A DNA stretch of 64,000 nt from assembly GCF_945859705.1 (NCBI RefSeq), contig NC_079135.1, positions 27,515,679 to 27,579,678 on the forward strand, read 5' to 3'. The DNA is from Episyrphus balteatus (lineage: Eukaryota; Arthropoda; Insecta; Diptera; Syrphidae). A model generated the notes under the pieces. The model saw only the letters and a list, made by a program, of their open reading frames with translations, had not been told where the DNA came from and made no database searches. Positions 32,661 through 45,718 of the stretch are shown one piece after another. Each line of letters begins with the position of its first letter. Within the stretch, counting starts at the first letter, position 1. The translations under genes were made by a program, and so were the position numbers.

Positions 32661-34788
32661 TGTGTGTCGGTGTAGTTTTTGTTCCATTACATTTTTTTTT
32701 TCATAAATAATTAAAGAGTCTGCGTATATTTGTTTTTCAATTTATTATTAATTGATTTACTTTCAAAAACAAATCAATAAAATTCGATTTAATATGTCAT
32801 CGCATATAATAACCTTATAAATGCACGCATATGTTCACTCTTTCAATGCTTCCTGGTGCAACTCTCAATTCCCTATTAAATACTAATAAATTCTAATAGA
32901 TCCTAATAAATCAGATTGCTCAATCAATTTCCTTTTGAATTTATATTTACATTTGCGTGTTGCGTTCACTCTCGCTCTTACTTAAAAATAAGAAAACTGC
33001 ATGCGCGCACGATTGCAAAACATCATATGTACATATAAAAATACTCGTATATAAATCTGTCTGCTCCCAATTCAAATCAATTTTAGTTTCAAATATAATT
33101 CAAATATTTCCACTGAAACGAATGGAATGAGAGTGATAAAATAGAAGCAGTTGTTGTCCAGCAGTTTGACCTGCTGTCTATAGGCTTTACTTTATATAGG
33201 CTGTAAGACTGATGTAGATTGTCCCTCGCATGCGTTGTTTCCATCATCACCACTACGAACGAGGCCCAATCTATTGCCTAAAAGTGTCCAATGCGTGCGT
33301 CCAATCGAAATTAGTTAAACAAATGACAAATTGTCATGCGTTTAGAATTGAATTTATTACACAACAATCTAAAGTCTGCTCAGTTCATAGACGTGGTTTG
33401 TCCGCCTATACGAACGCTTGAAGTTTTTACTAAAGCAGAAATTCATAAGGCCTTTCTTCGTTACCGCTGCCGTTGCTGGTGCTGCCAATAGCCAACACGA
33501 TAGCCCCTCTCTCGTTGCGCGCTATTCAAAGAAAATGCTTTTAAGACTTGTTCTCCCGCTGAAGCTATCAACGCTGCGTCGCGGTCGTGTAAATTATTAT
33601 CTATTAAACTAGAAATACGAAAATGAAAAAAATGAAGAAAAAAAAAATAATTAAGATTGAAAATGTCAACTGAAACTGAAATCACTCTCAATTGCTGCGC
33701 GCACCAGTTGACCAACGCACAACGCTTGATTCAAGAATAACCCAATTCCCAGCTTTAAGGCTGGAGTGCTGGCGAAGAGATAAGAAGGAGGCAAGGAGGG
33801 TGGCCGTGCTGGTACTGGCCGTCAAGCCAGGCCAGGCCACATGGAACCCCATACATGGAATGTTGCCCGGGCCTATTGCCGTAAATTACATTGCACTCTC
33901 ATAATAATTGTATCTATCTATCTATCTGCGCAGCGCTATCTAGGAGTCATTGATGGTATATTGTGTACAACAACACTTCTAATGTCTGATATCAGCCCAT
34001 GGAGACTCTGATTGAGACTTGCAACAGCCGCAATATTAACAGCAGCTTTTTTGCTCCCAATAAAGTATAGAGTAGACCGGTGCATTATGTAATCAATTGC
34101 TCCTCAGTTGTTGTTGGTCGTCGTCGTTGCCGTCGTCGTCGGTGGCGGCCACTAGTGTCAGTTCGTTGAACCGCTGCGCTAGTCGCTAATCATTTATTAT
34201 TTTCTTCTTACCCTGGCCAAGGCATACGCAAACGTCATACTGGCATCAGGTTAAATGCAGTGCACACAGGCACTTTATTATTATTATTTTTTTTTATTTT
34301 TTCAAATAATTTTATACTTGATGACAGTATTATCTAGGTAATTCGCTTTAAAGCCAACATTTAGGAGTGAGTGCGTTACAGGGTAACTTTGTTTTTATTG
34401 AATTATAATCGTATCTTATTTTGTTTCAACTGGTTTGGAATTAAATGGAAATGTGTTTCCACCCAATTGCTTACTTCTATAAAGTTTCGATAAGAATCAT
34501 ATGCATGAAAAAAGTACAACGGTGTCCTTGTTTAATAACAAACAATGGTTGTTAAGAAGTTGTTTGTTGTTGTAAAATAAATAAAAAGAAAATAGTTTAT
34601 TTTCTTTGTCAGTTTTTATTAAAAAATATTTCGACTGGTTTCAGACTACTACACATTTATAAAATAAAATTTATAAATTTGTAAAATCGAATAATTTGTG
34701 GCAGTTTGTCTCAAAATTTTTAAAAAAATTAATATAATACAGACATTTTTGGACGACTAAGAATAGAATAGATCAAAAATTTGAACTA
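32661..34788. other. Gene-free stretch, possible regulatory DNA
   Basis: 33.1-34.3 kb is GC-richer and lacks recognisable transposon ends. It contains blocks such as GCCTATTGCCGTAAATTACA, GTCGTCGTCGTTGCCGTCGT and a TATC tract (33910-33926). No splice-bounded exon could be supported. An enhancer or untranslated exon of a neighbouring gene is possible. Confidence 0.3.
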
Positions 34789-36238
34789 CACTGCCGCTCA
34801 TCTGAATAGGTTCATATTTTAGTTCATTTTACATTTGGCCTGTCTTGGTATTTAATGCAATGGCACATCTTTTTTATGTATGTAACGAGAGAACATCTTT
34901 ATGCGCTTAGTTTAGGAGAAAAAAAATTGTCTTGGGGCCTACCGTTCTTCTCACACGGTAGCTAGACCAAATCTAGTCAAAAAATAAAGCATATTTTTTG
35001 GCTCATCTGAATAGGTTCAAAAGCAAAAATGTTAATAAATGATGAGATGCATGGGTCTGTTGGACTCAAAATTGTGTCTGTCAATAAATCTGATTGTGTA
35101 TAACCTGTAAAGATGAAAACGGGTCGTGAAAAATCTTTAGGCGCGGAAAAAATGTGGAAAATAAAAGAAGCCTTTGAATTAGACTGAAACCAACGATGCA
35201 TTGCGACAAAAACAAACACAAGTTAAAATTTAGTAAGCAGTTATTTGCGCAATATCCAAGGGTATAGAAACAACAATAAAAGTCGATGTAACTCAGTCAC
35301 AACATGGGCCGATAGATGTGCAATGATCAGAATAGCATGACTTCGAGCTAAAAATTAAGCTGAAAAGTCAGAAGTGGTAAACATTTGAGGAGAACAAAAC
35401 TTCGCAAAAATTACCACTTTACAAACCACGAACAGAAACTCACCTCCAATAGTAAAAAAAACTCTGTTTGATATTGCAGATAAAAAGTTTTGTATGAGGA
35501 AATAGCAAATTCGACTTTCACGACAATTTTTTTTTTATATTGGAGGTGAGTTTCTGTTCGTGGTTTGTAAAGTGATAATTTTTGCGAGGTTTTGTTCTCC
35601 TCAAATGTTTACCACTTCTGACAACCCGTTTTGCCGTCGTTAAACTGCATTTCATACCGGTTTTCAGCTTAATTTTTAGCGCGAAGTCATGCTGTTCAGA
35701 TCATTTCACATCTATCGGCCAATGTTGTGGCTAAGCAACTTCGATTGTAAATGTTGTTTCTATACCCTTGGATATTGCGCAAATAACTGCATACTAAATT
35801 TTAACTTGTGTTAATTTTTGTCCCAATGCATCGTTGATTTCAGTCTAATTCAAAGGCTTCTTTTATTTTCCACATTTTTTCCGCGCCTAAAGATTTTTCA
35901 CGACCCGTTTTCATTCTTACAGGTTATACACAATCAGATTTATTGACAGACACAATTTTGAGTCCAACAGACCCATGCAACTCATCATTTATTAACATTT
36001 TTGCTTTAGAACCTATTCAGATGAGCCAAAAAATATGCTTGATTTTATGACTAGATTTGGTCTAGCTACCGTGTGAGAAGAACGGTAGGCCCCAAGACAA
36101 TTTTTTTTCTCCTAAACTAAGCGCATAAAGATGTTCTCTCGTTACATACATAAAAAAGATGTGCCATTGCATTAAATACCAAGACAGGCCAAATGTAAAA
36201 TGAACTAAAATGTGAACCTATTCAGATGAGCGGCAGTG
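34789..36238. mobile_element. 1.45-kb Tc1-type foldback with IR/DR ends
   Basis: The perfectly matched ends CACTGCCGCTCATCTGAATA, GGTTCA are flanked by TA (34787-34788, 36239-36240). Inverted arms of about 660 and 700 bp surround an 86-bp loop (35452-35537). In each arm GCTCATCTGAATAGGTTCA occurs twice: at the tip (34796-34814, 36213-36231) and about 205 bp inside (35001-35019, 36008-36026). This is the inverted-repeat/direct-repeat layout of Tc1-like transposons. No transposase remains. The left arm lacks about 36 bp present in the right. Confidence 0.9.
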
Positions 36239-36458
36239 TATAAATGGCAAAAATAACTTAAATACAGATCCCTGTCCTGTATCGTTCTGCCCAAACGCGA
36301 CCATATTTCAATCAGCTGACAGCTCGAACTTAACCAAAAATTAATTTGGCAGCACCTATTTAAGCTAATTCAAGGAACTAAGCTCCGAAAATTTTCAGGA
36401 CTTTGAAAAATCGAAGAGGATAAGTTGTTACAAATTGATAAGCCTTGACTGCATCAAA

Positions 36459-36865
36459 ATTGAGGACATTCCATAAACAAAAAACTCCATACTTTTTATT
36501 TGGGCAGATCCAAGCTTTAAAAAATCACAGTAAATACTAATTTTTTTATTTAACCTTAAACATGATTCAAAAAAGGGTTAGGGTCAAAATTCTGCCGGGT
36601 CAAAATTCTTTTGTTAAAATTCTGCTTTCAAGAAATATCCAGAACAGAAAAAAAGCAGAGTTTTGTTAATTCGTTAAAAAAAGCAGAGTTGTGAAAACCC
36701 GAATTTTGACCCGCTCTCTTAAAAAAAATTTAAAAATATGCAATTTTATTAATATCAAGTCTTAGATTAAATACAAAATATTAGTAATTACTGCGATTTT
36801 TTAAAGTTTGCATCTGCAAAATAAAAAATATGGAGCTGTATTCTTTTTGATGCAAGGTCCTCAAT
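36459..36865. mobile_element. Inverted-repeat element with an inner GGGTCAAAATTC palindrome
   Basis: AATTGAGGAC and AAAAAATC(A/G)CAGTAA-type blocks at 36459-36540 are mirrored at 36780-36865. Inside, GGGTCAAAATTC (36583 and 36597) is mirrored by GAATTTTGACCC near 36705, which may be a second nested element. Ends are approximate. Confidence 0.5.
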
Positions 36866-39099
36866 TGATTCCATCAAACATCGCTCGCTCTTTTGTGTAT
36901 GTTTTTCTATTTTTAATTTTTATAAGAGTGCACATTTTTATTTCTTTATAAACATTATTTCAAATATTATTCTTTTTGACTACCTACGTCATTGTAAACT
37001 TTTAAGAAAATAAATTGAAATTCAACATCACAAAATTACAAAATCATTCAAGAACAACTTTATTCGAATCATTGAATTCAAAGTGAATTCTATTAAAAAA
37101 TCAATTCCAAGAATTTATTTGAATCTCTTCAATTTTTTTGATACAATATTAATTCGCTTGAATTTAATTCGATTTATTTAACATTATTTGTCTGAATGTC
37201 ATGCTAATGTCCTATGACACTGTTATTGATAATCAGGTGCATAGTTCTGAGAGCTTACAATTACTTTTTAGATGAAAATGTTGCTCTGAATGCAGTCATT
37301 AATATTTTACAATAAATTAAAAATCATATGGAATGATTTTATTTCAAGTCACCCTGTTAAATATTTTGCGTTCTATTAACAAAACAAAAAAAATAAATAA
37401 GAAAAAAAGGCACACAACGCATTTGTTCGCAAAATCGACCGAGTTTTGCCTCTTGATTATGCAATTGATATTGCAACACAAATATTATAATGTCATAACA
37501 AGTGAACGGACATGCACAATCTTAGTGACCGAATAGCTATAGCTTTTTTTTCAAATAGAATTCAAAGAACTAGAAATGAAATAGAATTATGTACAACTAA
37601 AGTTAGGATAAAAGCAATTCTTAGAAATACTTCATTTTTCACTTTAATTGAATTAAATTATTTAACTCATTGTAAATTGCAAGTGATAATAAAGATGTAG
37701 GAAGAGATTCAACAATAACGGCAATCAAAGGAATTAGTATTTTTTGGAAAGTCGTGTAAAGATCGATTTGAATATAAAATGGCGATTTATACCACAAGTT
37801 AAAAATCCTATTTGATTAATTTTACCTGCAAGTTTTGGCAAGCAAGTCGCAAATTTTGTACGAATTCATTCATAGTTTTATTCTCAATTAACAATTTTGC
37901 TTCTATTAAACTTAAAAAAGCAATTTTTTTAAGTTTTATTCCCATTTAACAATTTTGCTTCTATAAAGCTTAAAGAAGAAAATTTATTAAGTTGGCATCT
38001 TGCATGGCAACTTGCATATATGCAAATCTTGAAGCTAGTAAATGGAGACTTTGAAAAAAGTTAATTGTTTTTAAAAAATATTCGAATTAAACTTTTTAGG
38101 ATGAGGACTTTTAACTTTCCGAAAAGAAAAAAAAAACTTCAAGCCAAAAAGGTTTAAGATGGCGGGACCACAAAGCCTTTAAGACAAAACAAAAGTCTGC
38201 TGTCACACAAGCAAAAATGACTTCTAACTTTTTATGACAACGGACCAATAAACGGAGAGTCTTAAATACTCTTTTGAACTTAGTTTCGAATGCTTTGTAG
38301 CCTGAATTTTAAAATACTTGAAATCAAGAACTTCTAACATTTTAAACCGTAAATGAAAAAAAAACAAATAAAACCTACAAAATTGATGACAAACTGGGAA
38401 CAAAACATTTATCAACAATTAATTCATTGCATTTTATTGATGTTAAGAATGTTAATGAAAAACCGTTGCATTTCTTTAAAAATGCCAACTTTAAAGTATT
38501 ACTTAATCACAAAATAATGTAGAAAAGTAACATTATATACGAGACGACACACGAGTAACGCAAATTGCAATTGCAAACACAACCAGGAAGACAAAAGACT
38601 TCAGGGAATTCTATAACCACCGTCACGTACGTGCTTCGTATTCAATATTGGCCAGAAGCAAATATGTAAAAAAAAGAAACATTTGAATACAAAAATTTTG
38701 ATAAGTCTTTTAGGCTGAAAACAAAAATCAATTATTGTGGCGTTTCGGGAAAATGTACTCCCCATAATATTCCTATGTAATCGTACATGCTTATGAAACA
38801 TGGAATAATTTAATAAAGCTGCGCTAAGTTTTTATAAAGGGTGCAGTTTTGTTAAATTATAGACAGGCATGCAAAATATTTTGGCATATTATTTATGTTA
38901 AGCTGTAACATGAAGATTGCAAATTCAATAAAATATTTTAAATGGAATTTAGGATTTCATATTATTAAAAATTGTTTAGCTAGGATTATACGGTCAACGA
39001 AAACGGTTAACGCGTTGATACCTGGCCAAAATACTTTTTGATGCCTAATTAGGGCAGTGAATTTTGAAGAAAAAATATGGAAATTTAATCAATGTATTT
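36866..39099. other. Gene-free AT-rich stretch
   Basis: No supported gene. Apart from the tandem repeat at 37874 nothing stands out. A CGTCACGTACGTGC palindromic block lies near 38621. Confidence 0.5.
37874..37989 (+). repeat. Two tandem copies of a 58-bp unit
   Basis: The unit starts AGTTTTATTCTCAATTAACA and recurs directly at 37932 with a few substitutions. Confidence 0.8.
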
Positions 39100-39620
39100 T
39101 CATATATTTTAGTTGACATAGAATGGTTATACTTTAGTCTATTATAAAATAACATTTGCGCCGATGTTTTGAATGATATTTCTATATTTATGACTATGTT
39201 TAAACACAAAGTGATCAAAACCAAACAACTGCATTGCTATACTGCAAATTTCAGTTTTATTTGAAAAATCATATAATTAAGCTCCCTGATACTCCTATTT
39301 GAAACTATAGGAACAACGTAAGTCTCCTATGAAGTTAAATCACAGAAAAATTTATTTCAATTAAATATGCCTTATAGTTTTTTTTACCAAAAATCAGCTT
39401 TAAAACTTTAAATACCACTGCGTTACCACGATAAACCACAATGTTACCGTGATTTGCAAACAATTCAATCTAAATTTGGGTTTCAAACTTGTAAATGTAA
39501 ATATGTAATGTTAATTTTATAACTCAATATAGTTTTTCTACTAATTTGTACTTTTTCTTCAAGAAAATGAAAGTTCCGAAAATTTGGCTATTTTAAGTTT
39601 CTATTTTATAGATCTAATGA
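39100..39620 (+). repeat. Dispersed repeat with GCGTTAC motifs, copy 1
   Basis: It shares ordered blocks with 42575-43880: ATATTTCTA(T/A)ATTTATGAC, AACAACGTAAGTC or GCAACGTAAGTC, ACCACAATGTTACCGTGATT and CTACTAATTTGTACTTTTT. It contains no coding frame. Class unknown. Confidence 0.55.
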
Positions 39621-39779
39621 AAGTTTATGTTGAAATCCGTTGATGTAGCTGACGTAACTGTCATTGTATTTAAACACATCATGCTGTAAAACTCCAGGGA
39701 ATGGAGAGCTAGTGCTTTTCGCTGAATCTAAATTGCATGTTAGGAAAAAGTTTTTAGCCACCGGAGTGGAAGGTCTTAC

Positions 39780-40490
39780 AATATTTTGTTGAAGATACAG
39801 AGGAGGGAAATTTGGTCTAAATCCAGAGAAGTGCGTCTTTATTGTTGTTCTTTTTCAGAATAGCAACAATTTTTGTAAGTTCCCATTTGGCGAAAAAAGA
39901 CAGTTGTTGTGAAACATATCGCCAGGAGGTCCTTCACCGACTGCGGTAGTTTTAAGGACAAAGTTTTGAGACCTTATCAGGTTCTGCTAACTTTTTCGGG
40001 TGGGCTCCTGTGAATGATGTCCTGAATTTCTTCAGGGGTTGTTTACTCTGTTACATTAACGGGAGCAATGAATTGATTGTTGCCGCTGAATAGTCACTAG
40101 ATAAGTCTACTTCATCCTAGTTAATTGGTTATCTGCTAGATTTGCTAGAAAATGATCTTCGAATTAGTCAGATGAAGCTGTTAACTTTCTTGAATGCGTC
40201 TGGTCCTGGTTTGATGACCTGAAATTCTTTTTTTTCTTTAATTGAAGTGCTATTCGAGGTTTCTTATTATGGTGTTTACGCATTTGAACCCACTAAGCAC
40301 CGCCTGTTTGTTTATAAGACTGATATTTATAGCTGACTGGGCTGGGAGGGTTAACAGCATGTTCATTCTCAATATCCGTTAAAAACCTGCCGAGTTGGTT
40401 TGAAAAAAAAGATATTTCGAGTGAGGTTTCTAGTGTAGCTAAGGTGGCTGAAATGACTTCTTTATAGACACTGAAATCCACCTTGAATTG
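39780..40490 (-). pseudogene. Heavily decayed LINE reverse transcriptase
   Basis: On the minus strand, spread over shifting frames, are LPQSVKDLLAIC, FFAKWELTKIVAILKKN and ISLLCIFNKIL. In order these match the N-terminal part of the reverse transcriptase domain of Jockey/I-type LINEs (region before and at the RPISLL motif). Several frameshifts and stops separate them, so it is an old pseudogene. The 63-codon frame nearest the 5' side (40293-40481) is less certainly part of it. Confidence 0.55.
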
Positions 40491-42079
40491 AAATCACCTT
40501 TCGAAGTGAAACGAATAAAAACAAATAAAAAAACGTTTACCCCAGTTTTTTCCAACTCCAATATTTTTCTAAAATAAAACAATTCCTCCGAAGTTTACAT
40601 TCTTCAACCCCATTCATCATGGCTTATTTACCTAATTTAAAACAGAATTTCCTTTCGATATGAAATTCAAGAACCAGACAGAAGATGTAGACATACATAC
40701 TTACATACGTAGACATGGCAACCCTTGAATATATAAATAAAAACACCACCCAGGTTAGAGAGATCTACTGTTGATTAACCTTCATTAGATATTGCCTACA
40801 TACACGTGCAGACATTTTTTTTTTTGGGTTGTTTTGATTGTTAGAACTGGTTCTTAAATTTCCAGACGCATTCCCTCTGCATCCCTGCACCCTGATGTAC
40901 CACCATCATGTCTAGCATCGTCTACATCGTGCGTCGCCGTCGTCGCGTCGTCATGGTCATCCAAATATTGCTTTTTCATATTAATTTCAATTTCAATTTT
41001 TTTTTTGTTTTTCTGTTTTGGAACGTCTGTGTCATTTGATTATATTTTATTTTTAGGGGTTTCTAAGCAAGGTCGAATGATGACAACCAACAGCGACGGT
41101 GTGTATATGCTTGAAAATGCTCGTACTACTCAAAAGTCTGATTGAGTGAGAATGATGCCTTGTTTGAATTATTTTGTTGTTGTTGTTGTTTATTCTTGGT
41201 TTAGCACTAGGATCGGACGTGTTGTTATGATTTGGAAGTCTTATATTTCAACAGTCGTGTTTTCTTATCATCATCTTTCCTTTTTTATTCAGATAAAAAA
41301 TATTCAAAGACGTAAGAACAGACTTGGTCTTTGTTGTTGTTACTTGTTGATGGTTTGTGTGAGGTTTTTTTTTCTACATACATAAATACATGCATAGGTT
41401 GACCTTGAATTTAGGTGAATTTGATATAAAGTTTAGGGGCCCCGAAAATCTGAATGAAATTTTGTGATGCTTGAGATCGTCGTTCGTCGGTTAAGGCAGT
41501 CTGGTCTGGGATTTTTGTGTGTTTTTTTTTTTTGCTGACAACAACACCGGCTCTTGCTGTATCCTTGCATTTTGTGAGTGCAAAACATTGTTTTTTGTTT
41601 TGTTTATTTTGAACAGACGCGATGAGACGAGACGCTAGAGAGACGTTATGTTTGTCTCGTCGTCAGTCGGTCAAATGAATTGCGTATTATTGTAATTATT
41701 TGTGCTGTTTTTGGTTACGTGATTGCCAGCAGAGTGGATATTGATTTTGTTTGAAAATGGTTCTAAAATGATTATTATTATTATTTTTTTTTTTCAGTTG
41801 TTTACGGTCGAGTTTCTTGTTGCGGAGAAATTTGTTTTGTTTTGGTTTTTGTTCAAAAGATCCTTAAAGAAAGGCAATGAGTAAGAAGACATGTAATTGG
41901 ATGTTGCTTTAACCAGGAAGGTATTTCGCATAAATATGGAAAAAAATAATAAAAGGTGGGAAGGGGGATATTTACAGACGTATTACAACAAATGTTGAAA
42001 AAAGAGTTTTTCTTTTCATACATTTTGTATTATTTTACAACCAATGGTGAACTCGAGAAAAACTAGAAAACACTTTTTT
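40491..42079. other. Gene-free stretch, possible regulatory DNA
   Basis: 40.85-41.7 kb has GC-richer blocks (CATCGTGCGTCGCCGTCGTC, GAGACGAGACGCTAGAGAGA), a TTG/TGT repeat and no transposon ends. No exon can be supported. Confidence 0.3.
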
Positions 42080-42574
42080 TGGTGATCACAACTGCGTTAG
42101 TTATACAAAACGAGACCCGTTAAGTAATTGGATATTGTTCAAGTTACTGGAAAATATAGAAAGTCTAAGTTTTATAATAATTTAATTTATTATTATAAAT
42201 TAATGTAAATGATTCAAAACACAATTATATTTAAATCAACTTTGGAAACAAAATTGTTATTTTGCATTGCATAGTTTTCTGCTAAACATATTTCAGCGCA
42301 CTTTTCTGAGGTTTTGTAGAACTGTGAATTCTAAGGATTTCCTGTTATTTTGACTGACCGAATCGATTACTTTAGCAATTTATTTGTTCAAGTTATAGAG
42401 TTGCATAAATATGTTTACATTATTCAACTTATAGAGTCAGGAATAAAAAAGTTCATGGTACAGACTCTTAAAAGTTCTTTGTTCAAGCTACAGAATGCAT
42501 ACAAGGGAAAACATCATGTTCAAGTAATTGATTTCTTTATTTATCGTATGTTCAAGTTAGCTAGAGTCCACTGT
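42080..42574. mobile_element. pogo/Tigger-like MITE, copy 2
   Basis: It is similar to 9819-10161 through ATTGTTCAAGTTACTGGAA, TTCAACTTATAGAGTCAG and the right end GTTAGCTAGAGTCCACTG, followed by TA. The left end is degraded. It lies inside the GCGTTAC repeat: the flank CGTTTGCAGCGATCGATG continues what is ACATTTGCGCCGATG after TA in the uninterrupted copy near 39150. Confidence 0.65.
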
Positions 42575-43880
42575 ACGTTTGCAGCGATCGATGTTTTAAA
42601 TAATATTTCTAAATTTATGACAGCTTATACGCAAAGCGATCGAAAAACTAAACAAGTGCGTTACTTTAATAAAAATTTCTTTATAAAACCATTAATATTA
42701 AACTTTCTAATATGGCAATTTTTAACTATGGTGTAGCAACGTAAGTCTTCCGTGAAAGTTAATTCACAAAAAACAAAATTAATTTCAACTAATTATTCTT
42801 TATAGTGTATATCATTGCGTTACCAAAAATTAACTTACAAACTACCTTTTTTCTAAAAAACGGAGGGAAAAAAGCAACAAAATTTGTTCATATTACATTT
42901 AGAAGCTTCAAGTTATGATGACCAGTCGGGATGGATGAAGCTAAGATATTTTTTAAGTAATCAGAAGCTTAAATATAGTCAGAAATGCTTTAAATAACTG
43001 GCGACATAAGGTAACGCAGTAGTTATCTTAGCATCCAAGTATTATCTTAACTAAAAAATACTTTTTACATTCATAATAAGCTGAATTCAATTAATTTTTT
43101 GGGAATTTGTTGAATTTAAAACAACTGCTTTACCAATTTATTCTTTATGGTAACGGGTAACGCAGTGGAGCAGTAATGCAGTTGTAAATAATGGCATTAT
43201 ATCGTAAATATGAACTTTATTGATAGACAAAATGCAAAAATGTTGTCACTGTACTGTCACTCACTAATGCGATAACACAGTGGTCAGGCTAGATACAGTT
43301 GCACCTCTTTCAATGACTGTGAAGCTATTAATTTGTGTAGCATATTTCCCCTGACCAATTGCTATCATTTATTTAAGTTACAAGAAGTCGGACTAAGGGC
43401 CAATTTTTCAATTTACAGATAAACCTCAGATAGAGCTTATTCCTAGGAATAGAAGTTTTTTATATTGACATTTATTTGTCAATTAACATGGTAACCCACT
43501 AACCCAGGCTATAGCTAAGATTTTATCCTTGCTAAGGAGACGCAAATATTTTATTTAATTATCATGTGAAATTAGTTTGCTGAGATTGGCATAAACTCAT
43601 TACTTTGACAACAATATTCAAGTACAACGAGATATTATGAGAAAATTCTCTTTATATCATGAGACTGATGCTTTGTGACAACAATGTTTTAAATGAAAAA
43701 CAACTGCGTTACCAAGATAGACCACAATGTTACCGTGATTTGCGAAAAATTCTATCGACATTTGGATTAAGTATATTCTATTTTTTTCTATACGTAAAAA
43801 GTGTTCTTTTTATAACTCACGACAGTTTTTCCACTAATTTGTACTTTTTAATCATGAAAAGCAAAATTCAACCCAAGGGT
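42575..43880 (+). repeat. Dispersed repeat with GCGTTAC motifs, copy 2, interrupted
   Basis: The 5' part (42575-42800) and 3' part (43660-43880) align with 39100-39620. The middle holds additional sequence rich in GGTAACGCAGT modules and a Harbinger-type remnant starting GGGCCAATTTTTCAATTTAC at 43397. Non-coding. Confidence 0.5.
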
Positions 43881-44521
43881 TAAACTTTTAAGCATCAAGT
43901 AGTTTATTACCAAAAAATATGCAAAGAAACTCTACAATTTTTTTTAGAAAGTAGTTTTGGTAAACTTGAAATATCAATTTTAATTTCAAAGAATACTTAG
44001 AAGTAGGCTTACCAATGCCTATTTTTTCATTTGTAAGTAGGTACTAAATTACTCAGAATTTTGGACAATCGTCATGTGTATATAATACACAATAATTTAA
44101 GTTAACAAGTTTACTTCATTAAGTCTTTAACTATTTCGTTTTGCAAAAAAAAAAAAAATATTTCAAATATACATCCGTTTCTCATAACGAGACTTTTTTT
44201 TAGATAAGCATCATTGGTAATTTGCCGGCGCAGTTTGTTTTGATTGACGGTGTACATAAAAAAAATCCACAAGCAATAATATTCCGCCTTCACAAACTAC
44301 TTATTCGTTCAATTACCCCGTACACACACTTTCGGATTTACATAGAACAAAACTTAAAATCTCGTTCTACGCAAAACAACATTATTATAATTTTTTGTTT
44401 TGCTTCGCATAAATGATGTGGTGGTTCCAAATAAGCTTTCAACCTTGAAACACAAATTGTCATTTGAAGTGAAGAAAATTAGTGCGTACCTACGTAAAGT
44501 GTGGGCCGAAAACAATTCTTT

Positions 44522-44568
<47 letters not shown>

Positions 44569-44949
44569 CTCAACACCAACTGTGTATGTACAAAAAAGAA
44601 TCCATCAAAAGAATATTCTCGCCCACACAAAATCAAACGAGCTAAAATGTCAATCATAATGAAATTATTCTTATTTATCAATTTATTTATTCATTTTTTT
44701 CTGTCATCTTTTAACAATATTAGCTTTTTTCATAAGTTTATTAGTTCAATACCAGAGTTTGATCACTTTGCATAGACAAAAATAAAATAGTTTATACGGG
44801 TGTTATCTTTGGAGTAAAATGAATGTTTCAAAATTGCACTAAACCTTATTTAATGTACAAATACAATGTATGTACATTGTACATAATTTTCTCTTATTTC
44901 AAAACAAATTAAATTTTGTTTTGTATGTATAGATGAATGTACGTATGTA
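43881..44949. other. Gene-free stretch with a 41-base A run
   Basis: 44523-44563 is an uninterrupted run of 41 adenines. No retrotransposon coding sequence is recognisable just upstream, so it is either a simple repeat or the tail of an unidentified retrocopy. Confidence 0.5.
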
Positions 44950-45716
44950 CACTGAAAATAAAAACCAATATCAATTTAACATTTTTTAAATATCAAATTA
45001 ACATTTTTTAAATATCAGCCAAAAATGCTCTATAAAATGTGTTTAATGATATTTAAAATGTTAAAACAACATTTTTATTATCAGGATGATATTTAAATGT
45101 CACATTTTGGAAATTTTTTTTGATATTTTATTATCATTTTTTCATATCAAATTCTCATTCCAAATTATTGAAAAATATTAAATAAAAAATTCTTAATGTG
45201 TACTAATTTAAAGGCGCTTTGTGTTTTTTCGAAGTAAAATGTATGATTTACTGAGAAAATTTGATCCACACTAAGATTTTACTTCACATAGTTTGGAAGA
45301 AAATAACAAAACAATTATTATCACCTATAATAGAAAAAATAATATCACCATTATTTTGTAAAGAATATTCCCTTTCAGTAATGTTTTGAAAAAAGAAAGA
45401 AAATTCTTAAAATAATAAAAATAATAAAAATGAAAAGGAAAGAAATAGGTTTCATTATAATAAACTAAAACGTAAAATCTAGTCAACATTGACATTTTAA
45501 TTGTCAAAGTGAAATTTTCACTATCCACTTAAACTTAAAAAAATGTCAAAATGATATTTTAATTGTCAAAGTGAAATTTTCACTACTCCACCTGAAATAA
45601 AAAAATGTCAAAATGATATGATAAAATATCAAAATTGATATTTTAATTGTTGGACGACTTTTGTCACTGAAAAATGTTAATTTGATAGCTGTTATTATCA
45701 ATTTTTTTTTTCGGTG
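44950..45716. mobile_element. 767-bp TA-flanked MITE, copy A
   Basis: The ends CACTGAAAATAAAAAC and the inverted CACCGAAAAAAAAATTG have TA outside both. Internal ATATTTAAAATGTTAA and AAAATGTCAAAATGATATTT modules repeat. It has the same length as, and appears identical to, the inverted copy at 48762-49528. A 67-codon frame present in both copies is AT-rich and probably fortuitous. Probably Tc1/mariner-mobilised. Confidence 0.85.
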
Positions 45717-45718
45717 TA

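Noticed and set aside
34977..35219. 80-codon minus-strand frame inside the Tc1-type foldback
   Set aside because: No transposase motif; the arm is palindromic and the frame is not preserved in the other arm.
44400..44775. Frames with long poly-lysine or poly-phenylalanine
   Set aside because: They cross the 41-base A run and have no coding character outside it.
45325..45528. 67-codon frame, repeated at 48950-49153
   Set aside because: Present twice only because the whole 767-bp MITE is duplicated; composition is AT-driven.
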